Shown here piece after piece: positions 1-9,150 of a stretch of 64,000 nucleotides of DNA. A program made the translations under genes and the position numbers. Under the pieces are notes generated by a model. The model was given only the letters and a program-made list of their open reading frames with translations. It did not search any database and was not told the DNA's origin. Source of the DNA: Hydromicrobium sp964415365 (GTDB lineage: Bacteria > Actinomycetota > Humimicrobiia > Humimicrobiales > Humimicrobiaceae); assembly GCA_964415365.1 (NCBI GenBank), contig CAYPYW010000005.1, forward strand, positions 1-64,000, given 5' to 3'. The stretch's first letter is position 1. Every line of letters begins with the position of its first letter.

Positions 1-49
1 AAGCAACGATACCGTTTCATATAGATTTTAAATAAAGCAATTCGAGATA

Positions 50-78
50 TTGACAATTGTATAGCAATTTACTATAGT
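50..78 (+). promoter_or_regulatory. Near-consensus sigma-70 promoter with no gene behind it
   Basis: TTGACA at 50-55 and TATAGT at 73-78 are separated by 17 bases, so the expected start is near 85. A strong hairpin with a T tract begins at 88, and the only nearby gene is convergent. The predicted transcript would be only about 45 nt. This is seen in sequence; activity is inferred. Confidence 0.55.
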
Positions 79-87
79 TTATTAACT

Positions 88-128
88 AAGCGTCATTAGG
101 TTTCTATGAAATTTGATGGCGCTTTTTT
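88..128 (+). terminator. Rho-independent terminator
   Basis: A 17-pair stem, including a few G-U pairs, joins 88-104 to 108-124 around a 3-nt loop and is followed by a T run. It ends either a gene lying left of the window or the very short transcript from the promoter at 50-78. Confidence 0.7.
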
Positions 129-194
129 ATACTGCAAGAATATAAAATAGAATTAGAATAATGAAACCAGGATCATAATATTACCCGCTCTAAG

Positions 195-228
195 TATACA
201 GGAGAGGCCCAAAAGCCTCTCCTGTATA
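195..228 (-). terminator. Long perfect hairpin after the glutamate synthase gene
   Basis: A 14-bp perfect stem (195-208 with 215-228) has a 6-nt loop and sits 26 bases beyond the stop codon of the minus-strand gene. No T tract follows on that strand, so it may act as a transcript-stabilising 3' end or an unusual terminator. Confidence 0.55.
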
Positions 229-253
229 ATCGCAGCCGAAAATTTTTATGAAT

Positions 254-1837
254 TTAAGAATTTAATATTTTATCAACTTCTTCTTTGTCGAAGTCCATTA
301 CATAAGGGATTCCGGATATCGAAGCTGCTTCCCGGGTGAGAGCAGTAATGTCATCTCTGTCGATATATTTTAGTGCAAATTTTCTGGCACCCCCCATAAG
401 TTGCTTTAATCCCTGTTCCAGTCTTTTAAAATAGGAAAATAAGCCTATTGCCGATCCCGGAATCTCATTTGCTTTATCTTTGAATTCTTTATGTAGATCT
501 GTTACTTCTACAAATACTGACTCAAGATCGGTTCCGTATTTTTCTATTGACTTGGGGATATCTCCTGACTTGATTTTATCAGCAATAGTTTTTCCCACCA
601 TGCATGCTGTGATTGGAGATCGTGCCATTCCAACCAGTTTAAAATACGGTGCACCAAGAGAAAGACCTTTGAAAATCTGATCTTCGAGAACAAATCCACC
701 GGCAATTGTAAGATCAGGAACATATTCTCCTTTGCCGGCCAGGATTTTTGCGTAGTTATAAGCAAGGCATTGTATATAAACTGTGGGTATTCCCCATTCA
801 TTCATCATGCGCCAGGGGCTCATCCCTGTACCTCCGCCAGCTCCGTCTATGGTAAGCAGGTCAATGCCTGCCTCGGAAGAATATTTTATGGCCTTTGCCA
901 GATCTGCAGGTCTATAGGCACCGGTTTTTAGAAATACATGTTTTGCTCCAATTTTTCTTAAGTTTTCTACAGCTTCAAGGAATCCTTCCTTGTTTGCCAT
1001 TCCCACCCTGGAGTGCCTTTCAAATTCATCAAAGTCGCCATGTTTAAATGCGTGCTGGACATCGGGATCAAGAGGATCCGGTAATACAATATATCCTCTT
1101 TTTCTAATTTCAATTGCTCTGTCCAGCTCACTGATTTTTATTTCACCGCCAATGTCCTTAGCTCCCTGGCCCCATTTGAGTTCAACTATTTCCACTCCCA
1201 GTTCACGTATAGCGTATTCTAAAACTCCAAATCTGCTGTCTTCCACATTTGCCTGCACTACGATTCCACCATATCTTTTCTGCTGCCAGTTTTTATAAAG
1301 AGAAACTCTTCTTTTAAGTTCAGGAGAGTTTATTACTTTTCCTTTACTGTCAAATTCGGAATCAGGGTCAATTCCGCATACATTTTCACCGACAGTTAAG
1401 ATTACACCGGTTATGGCAGATCCAATGGCCAGACCATTCCAGTTTTTCTTGGCAACGTCTGTAGAACCCAGGCCAGGAATGATAAAAGGCAACTTTAATT
1501 CTATATCTTTATTTTTACCAATCGCGATCTCCAGGTCAACATTTGTAAAAATTGCTCTGTCGCTGTCTTCTTCTATGCCGTGGGTACCGAATGCGGTTCC
1601 CATTATATTAAAATGAGAGTAATCTATTGGGTAATCCTTTTGTGAAGCTGCGGTGATAACCCCATATGGCTGTGGGTAGATAGTTTCGCTTCCTCTATAT
1701 GATGATTTTCCAATTTCACAAAGTCCCAGACAGCCTTCAATACAGGTTGCACACATCCCGCTGAATGGGTTTATGTTATCCCCGTAAAAGTTTTTGGTAA
1801 GAGTTGCAGAAGATGTGTTGATTTTTGAGTAGCTCAT
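254..1837 (-). CDS. FMN-binding glutamate synthase family protein (GltB domain-2 type)
   Basis: A 527-residue protein equivalent to the FMN-binding synthase core of glutamate synthase, as in the stand-alone archaeal and anaerobe-type proteins. It should make glutamate from 2-oxoglutarate with ammonia or with glutamine-derived nitrogen. Visible features are an N-terminal Cys cluster (Cys29, 32, 36, 40) that probably binds an Fe-S centre or zinc, and the phosphate/FMN-binding stretch GAGGGTGMSP near residue 330. The glutaminase and NADPH subunits are not adjacent. The ATG start is preceded by a 155-nt leader carrying a structured attenuator (see 1881-1955). The gene stands alone, divergent from polA. 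The family assignment is firm; the electron donor and exact nitrogen donor are unknown. Confidence 0.88.
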   Translation of the reverse strand: MSYSKINTSSATLTKNFYGDNINPFSGMCATCIEGCLGLCEIGKSSYRGSETIYPQPYGVITAASQKDYPIDYSHFNIMGTAFGTHGIEEDSDRAIFTNVDLEIAIGKNKDIELKLPFIIPGLGSTDVAKKNWNGLAIGSAITGVILTVGENVCGIDPDSEFDSKGKVINSPELKRRVSLYKNWQQKRYGGIVVQANVEDSRFGVLEYAIRELGVEIVELKWGQGAKDIGGEIKISELDRAIEIRKRGYIVLPDPLDPDVQHAFKHGDFDEFERHSRVGMANKEGFLEAVENLRKIGAKHVFLKTGAYRPADLAKAIKYSSEAGIDLLTIDGAGGGTGMSPWRMMNEWGIPTVYIQCLAYNYAKILAGKGEYVPDLTIAGGFVLEDQIFKGLSLGAPYFKLVGMARSPITACMVGKTIADKIKSGDIPKSIEKYGTDLESVFVEVTDLHKEFKDKANEIPGSAIGLFSYFKRLEQGLKQLMGGARKFALKYIDRDDITALTREAASISGIPYVMDFDKEEVDKILNS

Positions 1838-1880
1838 TGTTTAATCCTCTTTCTATTTTTTATTGTTTCTAATGTAAAAT

Positions 1881-1929
1881 AAAAAGAGCACTATTTCTTT
1901 TTGGCTAGCACCAACAGAAATATATGCTC
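1881..1929 (-). terminator. Leader attenuator of the glutamate synthase gene
   Basis: On the minus strand GAGCA (1929-1925) pairs with TGCTC (1890-1886). Inside it are a 7-bp stem (TATTTCT with AGAAATA) and a 4-bp TTGG/CCAA tip, and TTTTTATTTT follows. The terminator therefore lies between the promoter and the start codon. Its 5' arm overlaps the second hexaloop hairpin at 1925-1936, so the two folds exclude each other. Confidence 0.7.
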
Positions 1930-1955
1930 CACTGCAATTAAGGCTTCTTTGCCTT
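1925..1955 (-). promoter_or_regulatory. Twin hexaloop hairpins, candidate ANTAR-protein binding site
   Basis: On the minus strand the first hairpin is AAGGC-AAAGAA-GCCTT (1955-1940) and the second is TGC-AGTGGA-GCA (1936-1925). Both loops are six bases with A at position 1 and G at position 4, the signature of ANTAR-binding RNAs known to control nitrogen and ethanolamine genes by antitermination. The second stem shares bases with the terminator at 1886-1929. Binding of an ANTAR protein should favour read-through into glutamate synthase. The second stem is only 3 bp, which lowers confidence. Confidence 0.6.
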
Positions 1956-1998
1956 TTTATATATACTTGTATTTGTAAAATTATTTTTGTTAAATGTT

Positions 1999-2026
1999 AT
2001 AATATAGAATTATGCAATAATGTCAA
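1999..2026 (-). promoter_or_regulatory. Promoter of the glutamate synthase gene
   Basis: On the minus strand TTGACA (2026-2021) and TATTAT (2004-1999) are 16 bases apart. The predicted start near 1992 gives a leader of about 155 nt containing the hexaloop hairpins and attenuator. The plus strand carries TATAAT at 1998-2003, which may serve polA. Confidence 0.6.
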
Positions 2027-2130
2027 ATAAAATTGTGGTTTTTGCCACTGCTTTATAAGAAGAGCCAGATATATGAAAAAGCCAATGAAGTTTTTATTTA
2101 CCAGTCCCATTTAAAATTGAGGAGCTTTAG

Positions 2131-4896
2131 TTGAAAGGTGACAGGAATAATAAAGCCATTCTAATTGATGGAAATAATATTGCATACAGAGCCTTCTATG
2201 CAATTCCTGCTAGTATTTCCACTTCGTCAGGTGTTGTTACCAATGCTGTTCTGGGATTTACCAGTATGTTATTAAAGCTTGTAGAAGAACAGCATCCGGA
2301 TATAGTAATATGTGCTTTTGACAGTAAAATCCCCACTTTCAGACACAAAATGTTTGACCAGTATAAAATAAAAAGGAAAAAAATGCCTGTGGAACTATCA
2401 GAGCAGTTTCCTTTGATTAAGGAAGTCTTGAATGCCTTTAATATTGTTTGTCTAGAAAAGGACGGTTTTGAGGCTGACGATATACTTGCAGATATAGCGA
2501 ATGCAATTAAAAAGCGGTTTGATCAGGTAATAATAGTTACTGGTGATAAGGATATACTGCAATTAGTTTCTGATAATGTAGAGGTTATGGCAATTAAAAA
2601 AGGAATTACGGACACGATATTATTTAACAGGTTTAAAGTGGAGGAAAAGTTTGGAGTCAAGCCCGAAAATATAAAGGATCTATTGGCTTTGATGGGAGAC
2701 AGTTCAGATAATATACCGGGTGTTCCCGGGGTAGGACCGAAAACGGCCAGGCTGTTGGTAAAGGAGTATGGTTCTCTGGAAGAAATTTATTTAAACATCG
2801 ATAAGGTGGGTAACCCACGGCTAAGAGAATTACTGGTAAAAAATAAAGATATTGCTGAGTTGAGTAAGGAGTTAACTCAATTAAAAATGACTGGTGATAT
2901 AAATGTAGAGGAAATCATAGAAAGTAGTTTTAAGAATATTAGTTTTAATAAGGTCAGGCGATTGTTTGAAAGTCTTGAGTTTAGATCTCTAGAAAAGAAA
3001 CTGGCCAGCTTTAAGGATAAGATTGATTTTAAAGAAGAGGCTCCTGTAGCTGGAGTGGTAACAGATAAAATCAGTTTGAAACATTTAACCTCAGGTTCAA
3101 GCCTGGAGATTTTAGATAAAAATCTTAACAAAATTGTATATGTTACAGAATTAGCCTTTGAAGGTGTGTTTAATGGAATTATTTTGTATTACGGAGAGGG
3201 TGATGCATTTTTAATTAAAAAAGATGGCCTGAGTGATAGTACTACAAGAGAGGCTTTGAAAAAGATATTGGAAAATAAAGAAATAAAGAATTCTGGTTTT
3301 GGCTTTAAAAGATTATATAAAATTTTAAAAAGTTACGGCGTCATTTTAAGTGGAAAGTTTATAGATTATGAAATATTATATTTAATCTTAAATCCTGTTA
3401 AATCTACAGTTAATCTGGATGAGATGATTAAGGATTTGTTGAATATAGAAATAAGGGATATTGAATTTGGTGAAGACAGGAAAGATAGTGACAGGAAAGA
3501 TAGTGATTTGATCAGGCCCAAAAATATAGAAGAAAAAAAGCAATTAAGACTTGATTTATATGTGGATGAAAAACAGGAAATGAGGGCGGATAGTGAGAGG
3601 CTAGATGTAGTATTAAAAGAACTGAGTCTGTATGAAAAGATTGAGGTTAAATTACTTGAGGAAATGAAGAGAGAGGGACTGGAAAAACTATACTGGCAGG
3701 TAGAGGAGCCTCTTATAAAAGTATTGGCTGAGATGGAATATACCGGTGTCAATATAGATAAAAAATATCTAAACAATTTGATCAAAGAATATGATCAGAA
3801 TATAGAAAGACTACGGAAGGAAATTTACAAACTCTGCGGTGAGGAGTTCAATGTAAATTCTTCGCAGCAGTTGTCAGAAATCCTTTATAAAAAAATGGAG
3901 CTTCCTGCTATAAAAAGAACTAAAACCGGGTTATCTACAGATGCAGAGACGCTTAGAGCAATTTATGACAGCTCTCCTGTAATAGAAAAAATACTGGACT
4001 GGAGAGAAAAAACCAAACTTAAAAATACCTATATCGATGTTTTGCCAGGTTTGATTGACTCTAAAGACTCCAGAGTCCATACTACATATAACCAGTTGGG
4101 GACATCTACCGGGAGGATAAGCAGCAGTGATCCTAATCTTCAGAATATACCTGTAAGAACTGATTATGGAAGGCAGATAAGGAAAGCTTTCATACCCGGA
4201 GATGGTTATGATTTGATTTTAGCTTCAGATTATTCTCAAATTGAGCTCAGAGTGCTGGCTCACTTATCGGAAGATGAAAATTTAATGGATTCATTTAACA
4301 GAGAAGAGGACATCCATACTCACACAGCTTCAGAGATTTTTGGAGTAAGCTATGATAAGGTTGATGACACTTTAAGAAGGAAAGCAAAAACCATAAATTT
4401 TGGGATAATATATGGGATGACTGAGTATGGTCTTATGAGCAGACTTTCCATTACGGAGGAAGAAGCCAGAGAGTATATTCAAAAGTATTTTAATCGGTAC
4501 CCGGGGGTAAAAAGGTATTTAAAATTTCTGATAGATGATGCGTATAAAAAAGGTTACACCACTACGATTTTTGGCAGGAAAAGATACTTAAAAGAACTGG
4601 GAAGCAGTAATGCCAGGATAAGAAGTCTGGGGGAGAGATTTGCTGTAAATACTCCTATACAGGGAAGTGCTGCCGATATAATGAAGCTTTCCACAGTAGT
4701 GCTCTTTGACAGGTTAGGGTCAGCTGGTATAGACAGTAATATTATACTTCATGTTCACGACGAGCTGGTTTTGGAGTTGAAGGAAGAGGATTTTGATAAG
4801 ATCAAAAATATAGTGATAGAATCAATGGAGAACTGCGTGAGTTTGAAAGTTAACCTTAGAGTGGACATAAAAACGGGTAAAAATTGGTATATTTAA
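2131..4896 (+). CDS. polA: DNA polymerase I
   Basis: A 921-residue family A polymerase for Okazaki fragment maturation and repair synthesis. The N-terminal 290 residues form the 5'-3' (FEN) exonuclease. A middle domain has the proofreading fold, but its catalytic acids are largely lost: the first motif reads YVTEL instead of FDTET, and the later Asp positions are not evident. The polymerase domain carries motif A DYSQIELR (about 700), motif B RRKAKTINFGIIYG (about 750-763) and motif C HVHDELV (about 873). The start is TTG with GAGGAG seven bases upstream. A promoter for the next gene lies across its 3' end. Confidence 0.97.
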   Translation: MKGDRNNKAILIDGNNIAYRAFYAIPASISTSSGVVTNAVLGFTSMLLKLVEEQHPDIVICAFDSKIPTFRHKMFDQYKIKRKKMPVELSEQFPLIKEVLNAFNIVCLEKDGFEADDILADIANAIKKRFDQVIIVTGDKDILQLVSDNVEVMAIKKGITDTILFNRFKVEEKFGVKPENIKDLLALMGDSSDNIPGVPGVGPKTARLLVKEYGSLEEIYLNIDKVGNPRLRELLVKNKDIAELSKELTQLKMTGDINVEEIIESSFKNISFNKVRRLFESLEFRSLEKKLASFKDKIDFKEEAPVAGVVTDKISLKHLTSGSSLEILDKNLNKIVYVTELAFEGVFNGIILYYGEGDAFLIKKDGLSDSTTREALKKILENKEIKNSGFGFKRLYKILKSYGVILSGKFIDYEILYLILNPVKSTVNLDEMIKDLLNIEIRDIEFGEDRKDSDRKDSDLIRPKNIEEKKQLRLDLYVDEKQEMRADSERLDVVLKELSLYEKIEVKLLEEMKREGLEKLYWQVEEPLIKVLAEMEYTGVNIDKKYLNNLIKEYDQNIERLRKEIYKLCGEEFNVNSSQQLSEILYKKMELPAIKRTKTGLSTDAETLRAIYDSSPVIEKILDWREKTKLKNTYIDVLPGLIDSKDSRVHTTYNQLGTSTGRISSSDPNLQNIPVRTDYGRQIRKAFIPGDGYDLILASDYSQIELRVLAHLSEDENLMDSFNREEDIHTHTASEIFGVSYDKVDDTLRRKAKTINFGIIYGMTEYGLMSRLSITEEEAREYIQKYFNRYPGVKRYLKFLIDDAYKKGYTTTIFGRKRYLKELGSSNARIRSLGERFAVNTPIQGSAADIMKLSTVVLFDRLGSAGIDSNIILHVHDELVLELKEEDFDKIKNIVIESMENCVSLKVNLRVDIKTGKNWYI

Positions 4897-4912
4897 AAAA
4901 ATATCTTATAAT
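4884..4912 (+). promoter_or_regulatory. Promoter of rpsA
   Basis: TTGGTA at 4884-4889 and TATAAT at 4907-4912 are separated by exactly 17 bases. The -35 box lies inside the end of polA. A leader of roughly 60 nt would precede rpsA. Confidence 0.5.
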
Positions 4913-4978
4913 ATTGATTATTATTTTCCTGCATGTTATCCTTTTCAAATATTAAAAAAGGAGATTGATTTATTAAAT

Positions 4979-6331
4979 ATGACTGAGAATAATTCTTATA
5001 AAAAATTAACTAATGATAATTGCATGATAGAAAATGAAGAGGGTAAATTAGTCCCTAATTATGACCTTACTATGATTAATCTGAATGATGGCGATGTGAT
5101 TAGAGGTAAGGTAGTTAAAATTGATAAGGACGAAGTTCTGGTTGATGTGGGCTTTAAATCAGAAGGGGTTATACCTATAAGTGAATTATCAATAAGAAAC
5201 GGTGTGAAACCTGAAGATGTTTTAAAGGTTGACGATGAGATAGAGATAATGGTGCTTCAGAAAGAAGATCAGGATGGTAGATTGATACTATCGAAAAAGA
5301 GAGCTGAAGTAGAGCAGAATTTTGATAGGGTAGAAAAAATATATAAAGATGGCGAAACAGTTGAAGGTGAGATTATAGAATGCGTTAAAGGTGGACTGAT
5401 CGTAGATATAGGCTTAAGAGGATTTCTGCCGGCGTCATTAATAGATGTCAGGAAAACCAAAGACCTGGAATCTTATATTGGCGAGAGGTGTGTATGTAAA
5501 ATTATTGAAGTGGATAGAAATAGAAATAATGTTGTCCTGTCCCGGAAAGTTATTATAGAGGATGAGAGAAGAGAGCAGCGAAAGGAAATACTCAGTAGTA
5601 TGGAAATCGGCCAGATAAAAAAGGGTTCAGTTACCAGTATTGCAGAATTCGGAGCTTTTGTTGATGTTAATGGTGTTGACGGTCTGATTCATATATCGGA
5701 ACTTTCCTGGAATCATGTAAAACATCCTTCAGAAGTTGTTAATATTAATCAGGAAGTAGATGTGGAGATATTGGATATAGATTATGAAAAGCAAAGACTG
5801 TCTCTGGGATTGAAGCAAACTCAAAAAGATCCATGGCTGGAGAAGATAAAAGATTATTCAGTAAAGGATATAGTGAAGGGTAAGGTAACCAGAATTGTGA
5901 AGTTTGGATTATTTGTGCAGATTGCCGGGGACCTTGAGGGTCTTGTGCATATATCGGAGTTAAGCACAGAACCGGTAAAGAGACCGAGTGATGTTGCAAA
6001 AATTGGAGATGAGTTAATGGTCAGGATTATCGATATAGATTTTGATAAAAGAAGGATGGCTTTTAGTGTTAAGCAGGTTGAAAATCCGGTTGAAGATAAA
6101 GGGGGAGAAAAAGAAGCCAGGGAATTAAAATCGGAAAAGAAGACTGTAAAAAAAGAAACTTCAAAAGTAAAACCAAAAGAAGCTGATAAAGAAGCAGAAG
6201 AAAAAGCAGAAATTTCTGAAAAAGAAGAAAAAGAAAGTCAGCATGCAGAAGTGGAAGATAAGGAATCCAAGAAAAAAAGGCAAATAAAAGAGATACTCAA
6301 AGAAATGAAAGATGAAGCTAATATAGAATAG
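4979..6331 (+). CDS. rpsA: Ribosomal protein S1
   Basis: A 450-residue RNA-binding protein that helps load mRNA on the 30S subunit. Four S1 OB-fold repeats are visible at about 38-107, 124-193, 210-279 and 296-366. The last two have the typical GxFV and GLxHISELS signatures; the second is more divergent (GLIVDIGLRGFLPAS). Residues 370-450 are a Lys/Glu-rich, probably disordered tail. Four S1 repeats match the actinobacterial and firmicute form rather than the six-repeat proteobacterial form. AAGGAG lies about 14 bases before the ATG. It sits between polA and coaE, an order known from Actinomycetota. Confidence 0.93.
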   Translation: MTENNSYKKLTNDNCMIENEEGKLVPNYDLTMINLNDGDVIRGKVVKIDKDEVLVDVGFKSEGVIPISELSIRNGVKPEDVLKVDDEIEIMVLQKEDQDGRLILSKKRAEVEQNFDRVEKIYKDGETVEGEIIECVKGGLIVDIGLRGFLPASLIDVRKTKDLESYIGERCVCKIIEVDRNRNNVVLSRKVIIEDERREQRKEILSSMEIGQIKKGSVTSIAEFGAFVDVNGVDGLIHISELSWNHVKHPSEVVNINQEVDVEILDIDYEKQRLSLGLKQTQKDPWLEKIKDYSVKDIVKGKVTRIVKFGLFVQIAGDLEGLVHISELSTEPVKRPSDVAKIGDELMVRIIDIDFDKRRMAFSVKQVENPVEDKGGEKEARELKSEKKTVKKETSKVKPKEADKEAEEKAEISEKEEKESQHAEVEDKESKKKRQIKEILKEMKDEANIE

Positions 6332-6498
6332 TATATCTCAGCCATTCAAGCTTGTGCCTTAAAACTGCTCAAAACCACGATAATATTTTAGAAAAACCGT
6401 TGGGTATTATTATCTTTTTCATATTTAATTTTAAACTTCTTTGTTTCAACAGAAAATAATTGGATTGTTGGAACGGCAGGAGGGGTATCATAATAGTA

Positions 6499-7071
6499 TT
6501 GGGGATTACAGGTAAGATTGCTTCGGGTAAGAGTACAGTAAGCAAATATATAGAAAAAATAAAGAAAGATGTTCTGGTAGTGGACATAGATAAGGTTGCG
6601 AAAGATGTCTATTCAGAAACTCCGGAAGTCCTGGGTAAACTTAAAGACCTTTTTGGAAGTGAAATATTTGATTCTGAGGGAGATATAATTTTTGAATCTT
6701 TAGCAGGGAGAGTTTTTTCCAGTAAAGTAGAACTGGAGAAGTTGAATGGATTAATGTTTCCCTTGATCAGGCGCGAAGTTAAAAATATTTTAAATGAGAA
6801 CCGGAATAAAAATTATATAATAATAGATGCAGCCGTGTTGTTCGATTGCAAGTTGGACTTGTTTTGTGATTATATTATTCTGGTTAGTGCTTCTGCCCGG
6901 AGAAGAAAAGCCTTTTTAATGGATGGAGGTTTTTCAGACAATGATGCAGAATTAAGAGTAAAAGGGCAGTATATAAAAATAGATAAAGAAAAAGTAACTT
7001 TTATTATTAATAACAACGGTTCCAAAAGAAATTTGCTGGAGAAAGTGGAAAGAATTTTAGAGAATATTTAA
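6499..7071 (+). CDS. coaE: Dephospho-CoA kinase
   Basis: This enzyme phosphorylates the 3' hydroxyl of dephospho-CoA, the last step of CoA synthesis. It starts almost at its P-loop (GITGKIASGKST), as CoaE proteins do, and contains the conserved DAAVLFD segment. The start is ambiguous. The frame is open from a TTG at 6460, but the strong ribosome site GGCAGGAGGGG at 6475-6485 lies inside that longer frame, so the TTG at 6499 is preferred (190 residues, normal for the family). It sits between rpsA and uvrB. No promoter was recognised in the 130-base gap upstream. Confidence 0.9.
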   Translation: MGITGKIASGKSTVSKYIEKIKKDVLVVDIDKVAKDVYSETPEVLGKLKDLFGSEIFDSEGDIIFESLAGRVFSSKVELEKLNGLMFPLIRREVKNILNENRNKNYIIIDAAVLFDCKLDLFCDYIILVSASARRRKAFLMDGGFSDNDAELRVKGQYIKIDKEKVTFIINNNGSKRNLLEKVERILENI

Positions 7072-7114
7072 ATATAAATGATAATAAACATAAATAATAA
7101 TAACAGTGTCTTAT

Positions 7115-9145
7115 ATGCCTGATCTGAAATTTAAAATAGTATCCAATTATTCTCCTCAGGGAGACCAGGGGAAAGCTATAAGTCAACTAACAAAGGGAAT
7201 CAGGGATAATCTCAAGTTTCAAAGCCTGCTGGGAGTTACCGGCTCCGGAAAGACTTATTCAATGGCAAATGTAATACAAAATATTCAGCTCCCAACATTG
7301 GTTCTGGCTCCTAATAAAACACTTGCGGCTCAACTCTGTAATGAGTTCAGGGAATTTTTCCCGGATAGTGCAGTAGAATATTTTGTAAGCTATTATGACT
7401 ACTATCAGCCGGAAGCATACTTACCTGGCAAGGATATGTATATTGAGAAAGATACATCTATAAATGAAGAAATAGAAAAGTTAAGATTATCCACCACCAA
7501 CTCTCTCTATACCAGGAACGATGTTATAGTAGTTGCAAGTGTTTCCTGTATATATGGTCTGGGTTCACCTTCTGAATATGGAAAACAGAGAATTATCCTG
7601 AGGTCAGGGGAAGAATTCCCGAGAGAAGAGATAATAAGTAGGTTGGTGAATATAAGATATGAGAGAAACGATTATGATTTTGTTAATGGTAAATTCAGAG
7701 TTAAAGGAGATACCATTGAGATATTTCCGGCATATCAGGATAGAGCTGTAAGAATGCAGCTTTTGGAAGATAAATTGGAAAAGATTGTCGAGTTTGATCC
7801 TGTGTCCGGTGAGATTTATGATGAGAAGGAAACATATATTATATCTCCCGCGACTCATTTTTTAGCAACCGTAGAATGGGTTGACAGAGCCCTGGGCACT
7901 ATTGAAGAGGAACTTGAGGAAAGAATTAAATACTTTAAAGACCAGAATAAGCTGCTTGAAGCACAGAGAATAGAATCAAGAACCAGATATGATATGGAAA
8001 TGATAGCAGAATTAGGATTTTGTGGTGGTATTGAGAATTATTCGAGGCACATACTGGGGAAGGAACCAGGAGAAGCACCCAATACTCTACTGGATTTTTT
8101 CCCTGATGATTTTCTGGTTATTGTTGATGAATCCCATATTGCTATTCCTCAAATCAGGGGAATGTATGAAGGTGATCATTCAAGAAAACAAACCCTGGTA
8201 GACTATGGATTCAGACTCCCTTCAGCTCTGGATAACAGACCATTAAGATTTGAGGAATTTGAAGCAAAGGTTAAGAGGGTGATATTTACCTCAGCTACAC
8301 CAGGGCCTTACGAGAGGGAGGTAAGCGGCCAGATAGTGGAGCAGATAATAAGGCCTACAGGTTTGGTCGATCCGGAAGTTTTCGTAAGAAAAACCAAAGG
8401 CCAGATAGATGATCTGATATATGAAATAAAGAAAGTCATAAATAGAGGTGAAAGGGTTCTGGTAACTACTCTTACCAAAAGAATGGCGGAAGACCTGACC
8501 GATTATCTGTCAGGCAGAAAAATTAAGGTAAGGTATTTGCATTCTACCATAGATACATTAGAGAGAGTGGAAATACTCCGTGATTTAAGGACTGGCGTAT
8601 GTGACGTGCTGGTTGGAATAAATTTGCTAAGGGAGGGATTGGATCTCCCTGAGGTATCACTGGTTGCCATTCTGGATGCAGACAAAGAGGGATTCCTTAG
8701 ATCAGAGATATCACTTATACAGACTATTGGGAGGGCGGCAAGAAATGTAAATGGCAGGGTTATAATGTATGCTGACAGTGTAACCGACTCTATAAAAAAT
8801 GCATTGTATGAAACCGACAGAAGAAGAGATCTGCAGATCGAATATAATAAAAAACATGGTATTACGCCGAGGACTATAAATAAAGCTGTATCTGACATAT
8901 TATATAGTAAGGGGATAAAAACCGGAAAAGTAGCGAAATCTGATTTTAAGGTTAGCGAAAAGAAAAAGAGATTCAGTGAGGATAAATTGTTGGATATGGA
9001 TCCCTCCAAAGTTGCAACAATAATAAGCGGTCTGGAAGAGGAAATGTATCTGGAGGCAAGGGAACTAAATTTTGAAAAAGCTGCTGCTATAAGAGATGAA
9101 ATAAAGAGGATAAAAAAGATAACGAGTATAGAGGTTAAGAAGTAA
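7115..9145 (+). CDS. uvrB: Excinuclease ABC subunit B
   Basis: The damage-verifying helicase-like subunit of nucleotide excision repair. It has P-loop GVTGSGKT near residue 40, the beta-hairpin region rich in Tyr (YYDYYQPEAY) that clamps the damaged strand, helicase motifs (DESH, TSATPGP, QTIGRAAR), and a C-terminal UVR motif (LEEEMYLEARELNFEKA) that contacts UvrC. Two starts are possible: GTG at 7106 and ATG at 7115. Neither has a clear ribosome site, and the ATG fits the usual N-terminus better. The uvrA gene follows after 5 bases, so the two are cotranscribed. Confidence 0.97.
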   Translation: MPDLKFKIVSNYSPQGDQGKAISQLTKGIRDNLKFQSLLGVTGSGKTYSMANVIQNIQLPTLVLAPNKTLAAQLCNEFREFFPDSAVEYFVSYYDYYQPEAYLPGKDMYIEKDTSINEEIEKLRLSTTNSLYTRNDVIVVASVSCIYGLGSPSEYGKQRIILRSGEEFPREEIISRLVNIRYERNDYDFVNGKFRVKGDTIEIFPAYQDRAVRMQLLEDKLEKIVEFDPVSGEIYDEKETYIISPATHFLATVEWVDRALGTIEEELEERIKYFKDQNKLLEAQRIESRTRYDMEMIAELGFCGGIENYSRHILGKEPGEAPNTLLDFFPDDFLVIVDESHIAIPQIRGMYEGDHSRKQTLVDYGFRLPSALDNRPLRFEEFEAKVKRVIFTSATPGPYEREVSGQIVEQIIRPTGLVDPEVFVRKTKGQIDDLIYEIKKVINRGERVLVTTLTKRMAEDLTDYLSGRKIKVRYLHSTIDTLERVEILRDLRTGVCDVLVGINLLREGLDLPEVSLVAILDADKEGFLRSEISLIQTIGRAARNVNGRVIMYADSVTDSIKNALYETDRRRDLQIEYNKKHGITPRTINKAVSDILYSKGIKTGKVAKSDFKVSEKKKRFSEDKLLDMDPSKVATIISGLEEEMYLEARELNFEKAAAIRDEIKRIKKITSIEVKK

Positions 9146-9150
9146 TATTT

